Of a stretch of 64,000 nucleotides of DNA, positions 44,468 through 55,458 are shown in pieces; position 1 is the stretch's first letter, and each line of letters begins with the position of its first letter. The DNA comes from Chitinophaga varians. Lineage in GTDB: Bacteria; Bacteroidota; Bacteroidia; Chitinophagales; Chitinophagaceae. Both the position numbers and the translations under genes were made by a program. The stretch lies in assembly GCF_012641275.1 (NCBI RefSeq), contig NZ_JABAIA010000002.1:682001-746000 (forward strand), in the 5' to 3' direction. The notes below the pieces were generated by a model. It was not told the DNA's origin, did no database searches, and saw nothing but the letters and a program-made list of their open reading frames with translations.

Positions 44468-47242
44468 TTAGAGTTTGAAACGGAGGCCTAGCAGGTAAGT
44501 CTGGCCGTAAGTGTTTTTGCGGACAAATACATTTTTACCCACGGTCTGCTCCGGTACGCCGGCGGCAGATTTTTCTGTGTTAGGGCTCTTGATGAACAGC
44601 TCGTAAGGCGTGTTCAGCAGGTTGCCCACTTTGGCGTAGGCATACAGTTTCTTCCAGATCCTTTTTTCGGCAGAGAAATCCAGTTGCACAAAGCCTTTCT
44701 GCCAGATATCGTTGTTGTAAAACTGGGATACGATGTCGATGCGTTCGCCGGTATATACCATGGCCAGTTGTGCGTCGAGGCCGGAATGCGCGTCTTTGTA
44801 CAGCACGGAGAGGTTGCCGATATGTTTGGATTGTCCCTGCAGCGGGCGTTCCTGGCTAATGGTTTTCTGCGTGATGTTACCGTTGTCTTCACGGTACCAC
44901 TGCATTTTGTTGCTGGTGATGGAAGAGTTGGTATAGGTATAGTTCAGGCGGACACCGAATTTGCGGATGTACTTGGCGGCTTCCAGCTCAAAACCGTAGT
45001 TGGTGGCGGTACCGAAGTTACCGCTCATGAGGTTGATGCTGCGGCCGTTTTGTACCAGTGCAGATTCAATCGGGTCTTTGATGCGTTTGTAGAATACACC
45101 GGCCAGCAGCTGGTCCAACGCTTTGGGGAAGTATTCATAGCGCAGGTCGAAGTTATCGGAGGTGGCTCTTTTCAGGTAAGGGTTGCCTACTTCGGGATAA
45201 TCCACGTCAGGGTCGCCACCGCGGTGAGGGATCATCTCATAGAAACCAGGACGGCTGATAGCGGAATAGTAGGAGAGGCGGACGTTTTGTTTGCTGTCCG
45301 GCATGTATTTGAAGTGGATGCCGGGTAACACATCTATGTATTTAACAGTACCGGTTTTACCTTCCACGGAAGATGGCACAGCAGATTCCCAGGAGGCATT
45401 GGTATGTTCTACCCTAACGCCGGCGAGGGTTTGCAGGCGGCCGATCTGGAACTTCACCTGTCCGTAATAGGCGGCCACGTTTTCTGTAAAATCATAGTTC
45501 AGGGCGTCGTCGGGCGCACCTACTCTGTTGAACAGTGTGAGTTTGTGCGCGTCAATGTCGTTGTTGAAAGCCTGTGTGGTGGAGTCAGGGCGCAGCGTGT
45601 ATTCGTCATAGTAACTATGGCGTTGTTTGTTGCGGTACATACCCCCTACAGAGATCTCTGTTTTTATATTGGCAATTTTGGGCGTGTACACAAAATTGAG
45701 GTAACCGCTTTTGTCTTCGTCCGAGTTACGGGCCCATTCGTGGGTAACGCCTTGCAACGCGTCCAGCAGTACAGCCTCCTGTTTCAGGGTATTGTCTTTC
45801 TGCGGGGTTACGCCGGTGTTCACATTCAGTTCGGTGCGGTTAGGTACGTTGGCGGTGGCTTTGGAATAAACGGCAGACCAGTTCATATGCAGGTGACGGG
45901 CCAGTTTATGGTCGCCCTGTAAGGTAAAGTTGCTGATCTGTTGCACGCTGCGTTCGCTGCGGTAGTTGTTGCTTACCCTGCCGGAACCCGGTACGGTGCG
46001 GCCCAGTTCGAGGCTGGTGTCGGAGCTGAAACGGAAGAGGTTCTGGCCCAGGTTCATATATGCTGCGTATAAGGATATCTGATGATCATCGTTGAACTCA
46101 TAATCCACTTTGGCGTGCATGCCTGTCCGTTGTTGCTGGATGGAATAGGTCCTGTTTTTGGCGGAGGTAAAAGCGGGGGTGTTATCGTTTTTGTCTACTT
46201 CTGTCTGTAGGTACAGGGAATTGTTGGAACGATAGGTATTTTGATAGCTGATACCTGCGATGGCGCCCAGTTTGCCGTTTTTGCTGCGGCCGCCCGCGCT
46301 GATGCCGAATACGCTGGCTACCGGGGCTTTGCCGGTATTCAGGTGCAGCGGGTTGTTGGTAAAATCGTTGATGTTGGCTTCGTAGTTATTGCCGTTACTG
46401 ATACGCGGAGATGTTTTGGCAGAGCCGCTTCTGTCGAAACGGGTGAAGTCATTGTCAAACAGCGTTTGTGCGTAACCGATAGCGGCGTTGGCATTCAGCA
46501 TAAAGTGTTTGGGGGCGTCTTTCATCACCATGTTGGTGGCGCCGCCGATGGCATCGCCTTCCATATTGGGGGTAATGGCTTTATATACTTCGAGGCGGTC
46601 TACCAGGTCTGCCGGGAAGATGTCGAGCGGAACATACCTGTTCTTGTTGTCAGGGCTGGGGATTTTGATACCGTTGATCAGGGTGTACTGGTATCTTTTG
46701 TCCATACCGCGGATGATCGCGTACTGTCCGTCGCCGTTGTTGCTGCGCTCCAGCGATACGCCGGAAATACGTTGCATTACGTTGGCGATGGTAATGTCAG
46801 GTGATACCTGGATAGCGGCGGCAGATACGGCGTTGAGCACCATGTCTGCTTTTTGCACGGTCTTCAGCGCGCTTTTTTCGCTGCCTTTGTCGCCTTTGCC
46901 GGTAACGGTGAGGGTTTTCAAGGCTACGTCTTTAGATTCCATTTCGATGTTCAGGTTGCTCACCTGTCCTTCGCAGTGGATTTTCTTTTCCACTTCATGA
47001 TGTCCGAGGTCTTTTACCTTGATTTCATAATCACCTGCCGGTACATTGCGGAAAACGAAACTACCGTCCAGGCCGGTGGTACCGGTGGCCGAGTAATGTT
47101 CGTTTTTCAGCTTCACCGCTGCGCCTGTCAGCGGCTGACCGGTTTGTTTGTCGGTTACAGTTCCTTTCACGCCGGTGGTTGTTTGTGCGATAGCACCAAA
47201 GCCCGACATGATAAAGATGAGTAATGGTAAAAATATCTTCAT
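44468..47242 (-). CDS. TonB-dependent receptor of a phytase-linked unit
   Basis: 924 residues. The ATG at 47242 starts a signal peptide (MKIFLPLLIFIMSGFGAIAQ); a start at 47293 would add 17 residues. Residues about 23-105 are a CarboxypepD_reg-like domain (GVKGTVTDKQTGQPLTGAAV). The plug follows (about 120-250, with MEGDAIGGATNMV), then a 22-strand barrel ending in the aromatic-rich TYLLGLRFKL. It should import a substrate through the outer membrane using TonB. There is no SusD-like partner. The downstream phytase suggests phosphorylated inositols or phosphate compounds as ligands; this is inference. Confidence 0.9.
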   Translation of the reverse strand: MKIFLPLLIFIMSGFGAIAQTTTGVKGTVTDKQTGQPLTGAAVKLKNEHYSATGTTGLDGSFVFRNVPAGDYEIKVKDLGHHEVEKKIHCEGQVSNLNIEMESKDVALKTLTVTGKGDKGSEKSALKTVQKADMVLNAVSAAAIQVSPDITIANVMQRISGVSLERSNNGDGQYAIIRGMDKRYQYTLINGIKIPSPDNKNRYVPLDIFPADLVDRLEVYKAITPNMEGDAIGGATNMVMKDAPKHFMLNANAAIGYAQTLFDNDFTRFDRSGSAKTSPRISNGNNYEANINDFTNNPLHLNTGKAPVASVFGISAGGRSKNGKLGAIAGISYQNTYRSNNSLYLQTEVDKNDNTPAFTSAKNRTYSIQQQRTGMHAKVDYEFNDDHQISLYAAYMNLGQNLFRFSSDTSLELGRTVPGSGRVSNNYRSERSVQQISNFTLQGDHKLARHLHMNWSAVYSKATANVPNRTELNVNTGVTPQKDNTLKQEAVLLDALQGVTHEWARNSDEDKSGYLNFVYTPKIANIKTEISVGGMYRNKQRHSYYDEYTLRPDSTTQAFNNDIDAHKLTLFNRVGAPDDALNYDFTENVAAYYGQVKFQIGRLQTLAGVRVEHTNASWESAVPSSVEGKTGTVKYIDVLPGIHFKYMPDSKQNVRLSYYSAISRPGFYEMIPHRGGDPDVDYPEVGNPYLKRATSDNFDLRYEYFPKALDQLLAGVFYKRIKDPIESALVQNGRSINLMSGNFGTATNYGFELEAAKYIRKFGVRLNYTYTNSSITSNKMQWYREDNGNITQKTISQERPLQGQSKHIGNLSVLYKDAHSGLDAQLAMVYTGERIDIVSQFYNNDIWQKGFVQLDFSAEKRIWKKLYAYAKVGNLLNTPYELFIKSPNTEKSAAGVPEQTVGKNVFVRKNTYGQTYLLGLRFKL

Positions 47243-47302
47243 ACAGCATTGTTTTGTCGGGGCGAAATAACCGCTCTTCCAGCACTGTAGCACTATAGAG
47301 GC

Positions 47303-47342
47303 CGTTAAGTCTTTATGAAGGAATTATGAAGTTTGTATTAAG
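47303..47342 (-). promoter_or_regulatory. Pho-box-like array of four 11-base repeats
   Basis: Read on the minus strand, four 7-mers with 4-base spacers: CTTAATA (47342-47336), CTTCATA (47331-47325), CTTCATA (47320-47314) and CTTAACG (47309-47303). The 7+4 spacing and the C-T-x-x-A pattern match the PhoB box (CTGTCAT half-sites 11 bases apart). It ends 61 bases before the receptor start codon, and TATAGT at 47297-47292 may serve as -10. Function as a phosphate-starvation operator is inference. Confidence 0.6.
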
Positions 47343-47479
47343 TTTTCGCAAACACGCTGAAGCGTTTTAGCAGTCCACCGAAACGCGCTATTGACCGCTC
47401 ATAATTCGGATGTATGATTGCTGATATTTTTTATTATCATAGTGCTGCTTTTAAAATCTTATTAAAATCTTGTTGGAAT

Positions 47480-48868
47480 ATGTCAGATCAATCCCGTAGG
47501 AAGTTTATCAAACATATCGGCAGCACTGCGGCGCTGCTGGGCATCGGCCAGCTGGCGGCCCTGGGAAAGGAAAATGAACCGGTGACCATCCTGCAGCCGG
47601 AGAAACCATTTTCCGCCAATGATAAAATCCGTGTTGCCTGTGTAGGCATGGGCATCATGGGCTTCGGTGATGTGGACACCGCCATCAAAGTGCCCGGCGT
47701 GGAATTCGTGGCGGCGGCCGACCTCTATACCGGCCACCTGGACCGGGTAAAGGAGGTATATGGCCCGCAGATATTCACCACCCGCGACTACCGCGAACTC
47801 TTACACCGGAAAGACATTGACGCTATCATCGTGGCTACGCCGGACCACTGGCATGATACGATCTCCATCGCCGCAATGGAAGCCGGGAAAGCCGTGTATT
47901 GCGAGAAACCCATGGTACAGCAGATAGAAGAAGGACATAAAGTGATTGCCACCCAGCAGCGCACCAAAGCGGTGTTCCAGGTAGGCAGCCAGCGGGTGAG
48001 CAGTATAGCTATGGCGGAGGCGCGTAAACGTTACCAGGCCGGCGAAATTGGTCAGCTGAACGTGGTGGAGGCCCGGATGGACCGCCACAGCGCACTCGGC
48101 GCCTGGCAGTATTCCATTCCTACTGATGCTTCCCCTGCTACAGTGGATTTTGATACCTTCCTGAAGGATACCGCTAAAGTGCCTTTTGATGCAAAACGTT
48201 TCTTCCGCTGGCGCAACTACCAGGCATATGGCACCGGCATCCCCGGTGATCTGTTTGTGCATCTGATCTCCGGCCTGCACTTCATCACCGGCTCACTCGG
48301 TCCCACCAGCATCTATGCCAGCGGCAACCTGGTGCAATGGAAAGACGGCCGCGACGTGCCCGATGTGGTAGTGGCCATCTTCGATTACCCTGAAACAAAA
48401 GAACATCCCGCATTCCAGATGACGCTCCGTGTGAACTTCGCTGACGGTAGCGGCGGCGGTGAGTACACTCGCCTCATCGGCACAGAAGGCGTGATGGAAA
48501 TGGGATGGAACGACTTCAAAATCAAAAAACATAAATTGCCCGAAGCGCCCGGCTACGGCGGATGGGACACCTTCCGCACTTTCACCGAAAAACAACAGGC
48601 CGAATATGTGAAAGATTACAACGCCCGCTACGGCGCCAACAGCGGCAAGCCGGTGGAGACTTCCAGCAATTACGCAGCACCCGCAGGTTATGACGACCGG
48701 CTGGACCACTTCAAAAATTTCTTTGAATCCATGCGTACAGGCAAGGCCGTAGTAGAGGATGCCACCTTCGGCCTCCGGGCCGCAGGCCCGGCACTGGTCA
48801 CCAACCAGAGCTACTTCAGCAAAAAACAGCTCCGCTGGGACCCTGTAAAAATGAAAGTGCTGGCTTAA
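47480..48868 (+). CDS. Gfo/Idh/MocA-family oxidoreductase with Tat signal
   Basis: 462 residues. The ATG at 47480 puts a twin-arginine signal at the start (SRRKFIKHIGSTAALLGIG). The Rossmann motif follows as VACVGMGIMGFGD (about residues 56-68), then VAAADLYTGH and VATPDHWHDT. The family's catalytic Lys is in YCEKPM. The C-terminal alpha/beta domain spans about 185-440. Exported family members in Bacteroidota act on sugars or glycosides with tightly bound NAD. Substrate unknown; it stands alone. Confidence 0.88.
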   Translation: MSDQSRRKFIKHIGSTAALLGIGQLAALGKENEPVTILQPEKPFSANDKIRVACVGMGIMGFGDVDTAIKVPGVEFVAAADLYTGHLDRVKEVYGPQIFTTRDYRELLHRKDIDAIIVATPDHWHDTISIAAMEAGKAVYCEKPMVQQIEEGHKVIATQQRTKAVFQVGSQRVSSIAMAEARKRYQAGEIGQLNVVEARMDRHSALGAWQYSIPTDASPATVDFDTFLKDTAKVPFDAKRFFRWRNYQAYGTGIPGDLFVHLISGLHFITGSLGPTSIYASGNLVQWKDGRDVPDVVVAIFDYPETKEHPAFQMTLRVNFADGSGGGEYTRLIGTEGVMEMGWNDFKIKKHKLPEAPGYGGWDTFRTFTEKQQAEYVKDYNARYGANSGKPVETSSNYAAPAGYDDRLDHFKNFFESMRTGKAVVEDATFGLRAAGPALVTNQSYFSKKQLRWDPVKMKVLA

Positions 48869-48972
48869 ATCAAAACATATTATCAACATACGGGCGTCAT
48901 GGTATTTTTTCCATGGCGCTTTTTTATGCAGAAAATATCGGCAATTGCTTAAATTGAGTAAAACCTGTTTCC

Positions 48973-51087
48973 ATGAAGAAGGTATGCTTACTTTTACTTA
49001 CAGGAATTGTGTTAATGTCTTGTCACGAAAAGAAAAAAAATATGACTAATCAGGATAACCTCCAGCCACCCGTTGCGGAAAAAATACCAAAAGAACTGAC
49101 GATACACGGAGATACCAGAATTGATAACTATTACTGGATGAACGACCGGGAAGATCCTAAAGTACTGGCCTGGCTCAATGCCGAAAACGCCTACCTGGAT
49201 TCCACCATGGCCCCCGAAAAAGAACTGCGTGAAAAACTGTTTGAAGAAATGAAAGGCCGTATCAAAGAAACAGATATGAGCGTGCCTTATCTCAAAAACG
49301 GTTATTACTATTATTCCCGCTACGAAAAAGGAAAGGAATATCCCATCTACTGCCGCAAAAAAGGCAGCCTGGAAGCAGACGAGGAAATCATCCTGAATGT
49401 GAACGACCTCGCTGTAGGCCATGCCTATTGCCAGGTAGGCGGACTAAGCGTCAGCCCCGATACTAAACTGCTGGCCTATGGCGTTGATACGGTTAGCCGT
49501 CGCCGTTATACCATCTATGTGAAGAACCTGGAAACCGGCGAAACCTATAAAGACGCTATCCCCGAAACTACCGGCGGTTCCTGCTGGGCCAATGATAACA
49601 AGACTTTCTTTTATACCCTGAAGGACACCGTTACCCTCCGGGCCGACCGTGTCATGAAACATTTACTGGGTAACGATGCGGACAAGGAAGTATATCATGA
49701 GAAAGACGAAACCTTCAGCCTCAGTTTACAGAAAACAAAATCCGGTAAATATATCGTTATCCACAGCGGTAGCACCCTTTCTTCCGAAAGCCGCGTCCTT
49801 GATGCTTCCAAACCTGATGGCGCCTTTACCGTTTTCCAGCCGCGCACCAAAGACATGCTGTACGACATCGATCATAAAGGCGATAAGTTCTATATCGTGA
49901 CCAACTGGAACGCGCTGAATTTCCGGCTGATGGAAGCACCGCTGGACCAGACCGGCCGTGACCATTGGAAAGAAGTGATCCCTCATCGCAGTGACGTGCT
50001 GTTAAGCGGTATCGATGTGTTCAAAGATTTTATGGTGCTGGAAGAGAGAAAGAACGGGCTTACCCAGATCCGTGTGATCAATGATAAAACGCACGAAGAC
50101 AAATACCTTTCTTTTGCAGAACCGGCCTACGACGCCTACCTCGGTATCAATCCGGAGATGGACAGCAAAGAGCTGCGTTACCAGTACACCTCCATGATTA
50201 CGCCCACCTCCGTGTACGATTATAACATGGAAACAGGCAAGCAGGAACTGAAGCGGCAACAGGAAGTGCTGGGTGGCTACGATCCTAAAAACTACGCTAC
50301 TGAAAGACTGACGGCCACTGCTACAGATGGCACTAAAATTCCCATTTCCATCGTCTACAAAAAGGATTTCCATAAAAACGGCAAAGGTCCGTTGTTGCTG
50401 TATGGCTATGGGTCTTATGGCCACAGCCTGGACGCGGCCTTCAGCTCCAACCGAATCAGCCTGCTGGACCGCGGCTTTGCATTCGCTATTGCGCATGTGC
50501 GCGGCGGACAGGAAATGGGACGTCAGTGGTATGAAGATGGTAAAATGTTCAAAAAGAAAAACACCTTTACTGACTTCATCGACTGTGCTGCCTTCCTGGT
50601 AAAGGAGAACTATACCAATCCGGGCCAGCTGTATGCTATGGGCGGCAGCGCCGGCGGTCTGCTGATGGGCGCCGTGATCAATATGCGGCCCGACCTGTTC
50701 CATGGCGTGGTGGCACAGGTGCCGTTCGTTGACGTGGTGACTACCATGCTGGATGAAAGCATTCCGCTCACTACCGGTGAATTTGACGAATGGGGCAACC
50801 CTAAAAACAAAGACTCTTATGAGTACATGAAGTCCTATTCCCCGTATGATAATGTAACGGCCAAAGCCTATCCCAACCTGCTGGTGACCACCGGTCTGCA
50901 CGATTCACAGGTACAATACTGGGAACCGGCGAAATGGGTGGCCAAACTGCGGGAGCTGAAAACAGACCATAACCTGCTGCTGTTGCATACGGATATGGAA
51001 ACAGGCCACGGTGGCGCTTCCGGACGGTTTGAAGCCTTGAAGGAAGTAGCGCTGGAATACGCTTTCCTGCTAAAGCTCGCGAAATAG
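48973..51087 (+). CDS. Prolyl oligopeptidase-family serine peptidase (S9A), lipoprotein
   Basis: 704 residues. Lipobox VLMSC near residue 17. The N-terminal seven-bladed propeller covers about 60-420 and starts with RIDNYYWMNDREDPKV. The alpha/beta-hydrolase domain follows, with the nucleophile Ser559 in GGSAGG, Asp in HDSQVQYWEP and His in GHGGASGR. It cleaves short peptides, after proline or basic residues (oligopeptidase B-like); the sequence does not fix the specificity. It is probably anchored in the periplasmic face of an envelope membrane. Confidence 0.92.
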   Translation: MKKVCLLLLTGIVLMSCHEKKKNMTNQDNLQPPVAEKIPKELTIHGDTRIDNYYWMNDREDPKVLAWLNAENAYLDSTMAPEKELREKLFEEMKGRIKETDMSVPYLKNGYYYYSRYEKGKEYPIYCRKKGSLEADEEIILNVNDLAVGHAYCQVGGLSVSPDTKLLAYGVDTVSRRRYTIYVKNLETGETYKDAIPETTGGSCWANDNKTFFYTLKDTVTLRADRVMKHLLGNDADKEVYHEKDETFSLSLQKTKSGKYIVIHSGSTLSSESRVLDASKPDGAFTVFQPRTKDMLYDIDHKGDKFYIVTNWNALNFRLMEAPLDQTGRDHWKEVIPHRSDVLLSGIDVFKDFMVLEERKNGLTQIRVINDKTHEDKYLSFAEPAYDAYLGINPEMDSKELRYQYTSMITPTSVYDYNMETGKQELKRQQEVLGGYDPKNYATERLTATATDGTKIPISIVYKKDFHKNGKGPLLLYGYGSYGHSLDAAFSSNRISLLDRGFAFAIAHVRGGQEMGRQWYEDGKMFKKKNTFTDFIDCAAFLVKENYTNPGQLYAMGGSAGGLLMGAVINMRPDLFHGVVAQVPFVDVVTTMLDESIPLTTGEFDEWGNPKNKDSYEYMKSYSPYDNVTAKAYPNLLVTTGLHDSQVQYWEPAKWVAKLRELKTDHNLLLLHTDMETGHGGASGRFEALKEVALEYAFLLKLAK

Positions 51088-51097
51088 GTACACAAAG

Positions 51098-51154
51098 GTT
51101 ATAAACGAAAAAAGACGCTGAGGATGCCCCTCAGCGTCTTTTTTCGTTTATAAC
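51098..51154. terminator. Bidirectional terminator, 26-bp stem
   Basis: A perfect 26-bp stem (51098-51123 with 51129-51154) around the loop ATGCC, with A6 and T6 runs inside the stem. It separates the convergent oligopeptidase and murI genes. Confidence 0.95.
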
Positions 51155-51162
51155 GTCACCGG

Positions 51163-51984
51163 CTATACGGTCAGCATCAGCTTTTCAGACTGCACCGTTT
51201 TGCCGTAGAAGATTTCTGCCATCGTATCAAAGATGGCCGGATCATCGGTGGTGAAGAAGCGGCGGAGGTTGTTCCTGCTCAGGCGGGATTCCATTTCCGG
51301 ATGCCGCTTCAGGTAGTCTTTGAGGCTGTGGGCCACAATTTTGCCTTGCGACAGGACGGTGATGCCGCCAGGAAGGTGCTGCCGTATTTTTTTCATCAGC
51401 AGGGGATAGTGGGTGCACCCCAGTACCAGCGTGTCTATGTTTGTCGACTGGGAGAGGATTTTATCCAGATATTCCTTGACGAAATAATCGGCGCCGTCGC
51501 TTTCGTGTTCGTTGTTTTCCACCAGCGGCACCCACATGGGGCAGGCCAGCTGATAGGTTTGTACTTCCGGGAAGAATTTTTTGATTTCTATCGGATAGGA
51601 CTCGGAAGCAACGGTCCCTTTGGTGGCCAGAATGCCCACTTCGCCGGTTTGGGTAAGGGTGCCTACCATTTCGGTGGTGGGGCGTATCACGCCCAGTACC
51701 CGCCTGTCGGGCGCTATCCGCGGGAGGTCTTTCTGCTGTATGGTGCGCAGTGCTTTGGCAGAGGCGGTGTTACAGGCAAGAATGACCAGTGGGCAGCCCA
51801 TGTCGAACAATTGCTGCACACACTGCAGCGTATAGGCATGGATGGTTTCAAAACCACGGCCGCCATAGGGCGTCCGGGCGTTGTCTCCCAGATAAACGTA
51901 TTCGTACTGCGGCAGTTCCGCGATGATTTCTTTCAGCACGGTGAGCCCGCCGTAGCCGGAGTCAAAAACACCAATAGGCCCCAT
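51163..51984 (-). CDS. murI: Glutamate racemase
   Basis: 273 residues. It makes D-glutamate for peptidoglycan. VFDSGYGGLTVL opens the protein; the two catalytic cysteines are Cys71 (LACNTASA) and Cys190 (LGCTHYPLL). It follows the carbonic anhydrase gene by 11 bases on the same strand, so the two are probably co-transcribed. Confidence 0.96.
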   Translation of the reverse strand: MGPIGVFDSGYGGLTVLKEIIAELPQYEYVYLGDNARTPYGGRGFETIHAYTLQCVQQLFDMGCPLVILACNTASAKALRTIQQKDLPRIAPDRRVLGVIRPTTEMVGTLTQTGEVGILATKGTVASESYPIEIKKFFPEVQTYQLACPMWVPLVENNEHESDGADYFVKEYLDKILSQSTNIDTLVLGCTHYPLLMKKIRQHLPGGITVLSQGKIVAHSLKDYLKRHPEMESRLSRNNLRRFFTTDDPAIFDTMAEIFYGKTVQSEKLMLTV

Positions 51985-51995
51985 GGTAGTATGCT

Positions 51996-52664
51996 TTATT
52001 GGTTATTATTGTCTTTCTGCATCATGCCGGAGCCGGTGAGGTCGTATATCCGCTGAATTTCGTGCAGTACGCCTTCAAAGTCGATTTCCAGGTCTTTCAG
52101 CTGGCCGTTTTTGATATCGTATACCCATCCGTGTACCACAGGGTACCCTTTGGCGAGATAGGATTTCTGTACGGCGGCTGTTTTGATGACGTTGATAGCC
52201 TGTTCCTGTACGTTCAGTTCCACGAGGCGGTTGTAACGGTCGTGCTCATCAGGAATAGCATTGAGCTCATCCATGTGCAGGCGGTATACGTCACGGATGT
52301 TACGCAGCCACGGGTTGAGGATGCCCAGGTCTTTGGGTTGCATGGCGGCTTTTACGCCTCCGCAGTTATAGTGGCCGCATACTACTATGTGTTTCACTTC
52401 CAGGTGCACTACAGCGTAATTGATGACCGCCATTACATTGAGATCAGTGTTGGGTACCACATTGGCGATATTGCGGTGCACAAATACTTCACCGGCGCCC
52501 AGTCCCATGATTTCATTGGTGGGTACCCGGCTGTCGCTACAACCGATATAAAGGTACTCCGGCGTCTGGGTGTCAGCCATTTTCTCAAAGAACTCCGCGT
52601 CGGTGGCCAGTTTGGAGGCTATCCACTGGCGGTTGTTTTCAAATACCTGGTTATAACTTGTCAT
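51996..52664 (-). CDS. Beta-class carbonic anhydrase
   Basis: 222 residues. Zinc ligands Cys42 (GCSDSRVP), His98 and Cys101 (GHYNCGG), with the Asp44/Arg46 dyad. It interconverts CO2 and bicarbonate in the cytoplasm. First gene of the pair with murI. A near-consensus -7 element (TATCTTTA) lies shortly upstream on the minus strand, divergent from the ABC-F promoter. Confidence 0.95.
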   Translation of the reverse strand: MTSYNQVFENNRQWIASKLATDAEFFEKMADTQTPEYLYIGCSDSRVPTNEIMGLGAGEVFVHRNIANVVPNTDLNVMAVINYAVVHLEVKHIVVCGHYNCGGVKAAMQPKDLGILNPWLRNIRDVYRLHMDELNAIPDEHDRYNRLVELNVQEQAINVIKTAAVQKSYLAKGYPVVHGWVYDIKNGQLKDLEIDFEGVLHEIQRIYDLTGSGMMQKDNNNQ

Positions 52665-52767
52665 TGCCGTGTTTTTTTTGTGCTAAAGATACGCACAGAA
52701 AGGTTATATGGATACAAACCCTTAAAAATCAACCGTTAAATATTGATTTTGATATAGATCTGTTAAC

Positions 52768-54467
<1,700 letters not shown>

Positions 54468-54484
54468 GAAAATAAATAAGGCAT

Positions 54485-54527
54485 AAAAAACGAAGACCTG
54501 AGCAACTGCTCAGGTCTTTGCTTTTTT
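54485..54527. terminator. Bidirectional terminator after the ABC-F gene
   Basis: AAGACCTGAG (54493-54502) pairs with CTCAGGTCTT (54509-54518), flanked by A6 and T6 runs. Confidence 0.9.
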
Positions 54528-54555
54528 AGTTGGAATAGTAGTTAGTAAGTAAGGA

Positions 54556-54951
54556 CTAAAGGTATTCTTCAATAACCTTCATTTTATTCTTGTCCAGTGG
54601 CTTGGTAATATACGCCATCAGTTCAGGGGTATGTTGTACTTTTTGCATGTCACGCACGTCCACAGAAGAGGAGCACATGATAATAGGAATATTGTTTTTG
54701 AGTGATGATTTCAGTCCGCGGTATGCCTCTATAAAATCCCATCCGTTCATCCGTTGCATGTTCATGTCCAGGATGATAAGAGAAGGCAGCGTGCGTTGTG
54801 GATTACTGGATAACTGCTCCAGGGCTTCTTCTGCACACAGGAAGGAAGTAATGACAAGATTATCGTCCTGTTGCACCAACATCTTTTTGATAATGAAGTG
54901 GAAAATTTCATCATCATCTACAACGTACACTATTTTGTTCATGTCTTCCAT
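54556..54951 (-). CDS. Single-domain response regulator (receiver only)
   Basis: 131 residues, one CheY-like receiver domain and no output domain. The acidic cluster is VDDDE, the phosphoacceptor Asp is in LIILDMNMQRMNGW (about residue 65), the switch Ser in MCSSS and the Lys in YITKPLD. Met4 is an alternative start. It probably relays phosphate or controls a partner by binding. No histidine kinase is nearby. Confidence 0.9.
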   Translation of the reverse strand: MEDMNKIVYVVDDDEIFHFIIKKMLVQQDDNLVITSFLCAEEALEQLSSNPQRTLPSLIILDMNMQRMNGWDFIEAYRGLKSSLKNNIPIIMCSSSVDVRDMQKVQHTPELMAYITKPLDKNKMKVIEEYL

Positions 54952-55458
54952 GCTTATGGTTTAATTGGGCTGCTGAACTGGTCCTGTCAAATAGCATCGG
55001 CGCACAAAAAGAGGGGAATGTAATTCCTGTATCAGAGTTCCTGTTCGCATAAATGACCACGATTCAGGGCATAACAAATTCTGAAATCGCAGATCGTTTT
55101 CATGACATCAAACGGGTTAAAGCTGGTACATTTACTCAGGTCACATCCTCGATTCAAAAGCATTGGTCCCGGTTATCCTCACCATTTTGGGTGGCCTTAG
55201 GCTATTTTGTAATTATAGTCGCAAAGAACGTTAATTTAATTTTATTTTTATATATAACTTTTTATCAATAACTAATCGTTAACAATTAAGAACGGTTAAA
55301 AAATTATCAGTGGTCCGCACTGGTGAAGGCTTTGGAAAGAAATCTAATCTTGATCGGAGAGAGGAAACGTTCGCATCATGTTATTGACAAGCTGCATGTA
55401 CAGGTATTTTGTTTCCTATACCTTCGCCCTATATTTAATCCCTGAAAACTCAATTATC
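54952..55458. other. 507-base intergenic region without a supported gene
   Basis: AT-rich DNA between the divergent response regulator and acetolactate decarboxylase genes. A 72-codon frame at 55053-55271 has no recognisable features beyond a chance hydrophobic end and is not called. I see no hairpin terminator, consensus promoter or repeat array in it. Confidence 0.5.

Noticed and set aside
55053..55271. 72-codon open frame between the response regulator and acetolactate decarboxylase genes
   Set aside because: No signal, domain or repeat; the hydrophobic end comes from AT-rich sequence, and no promoter or coding bias supports it.
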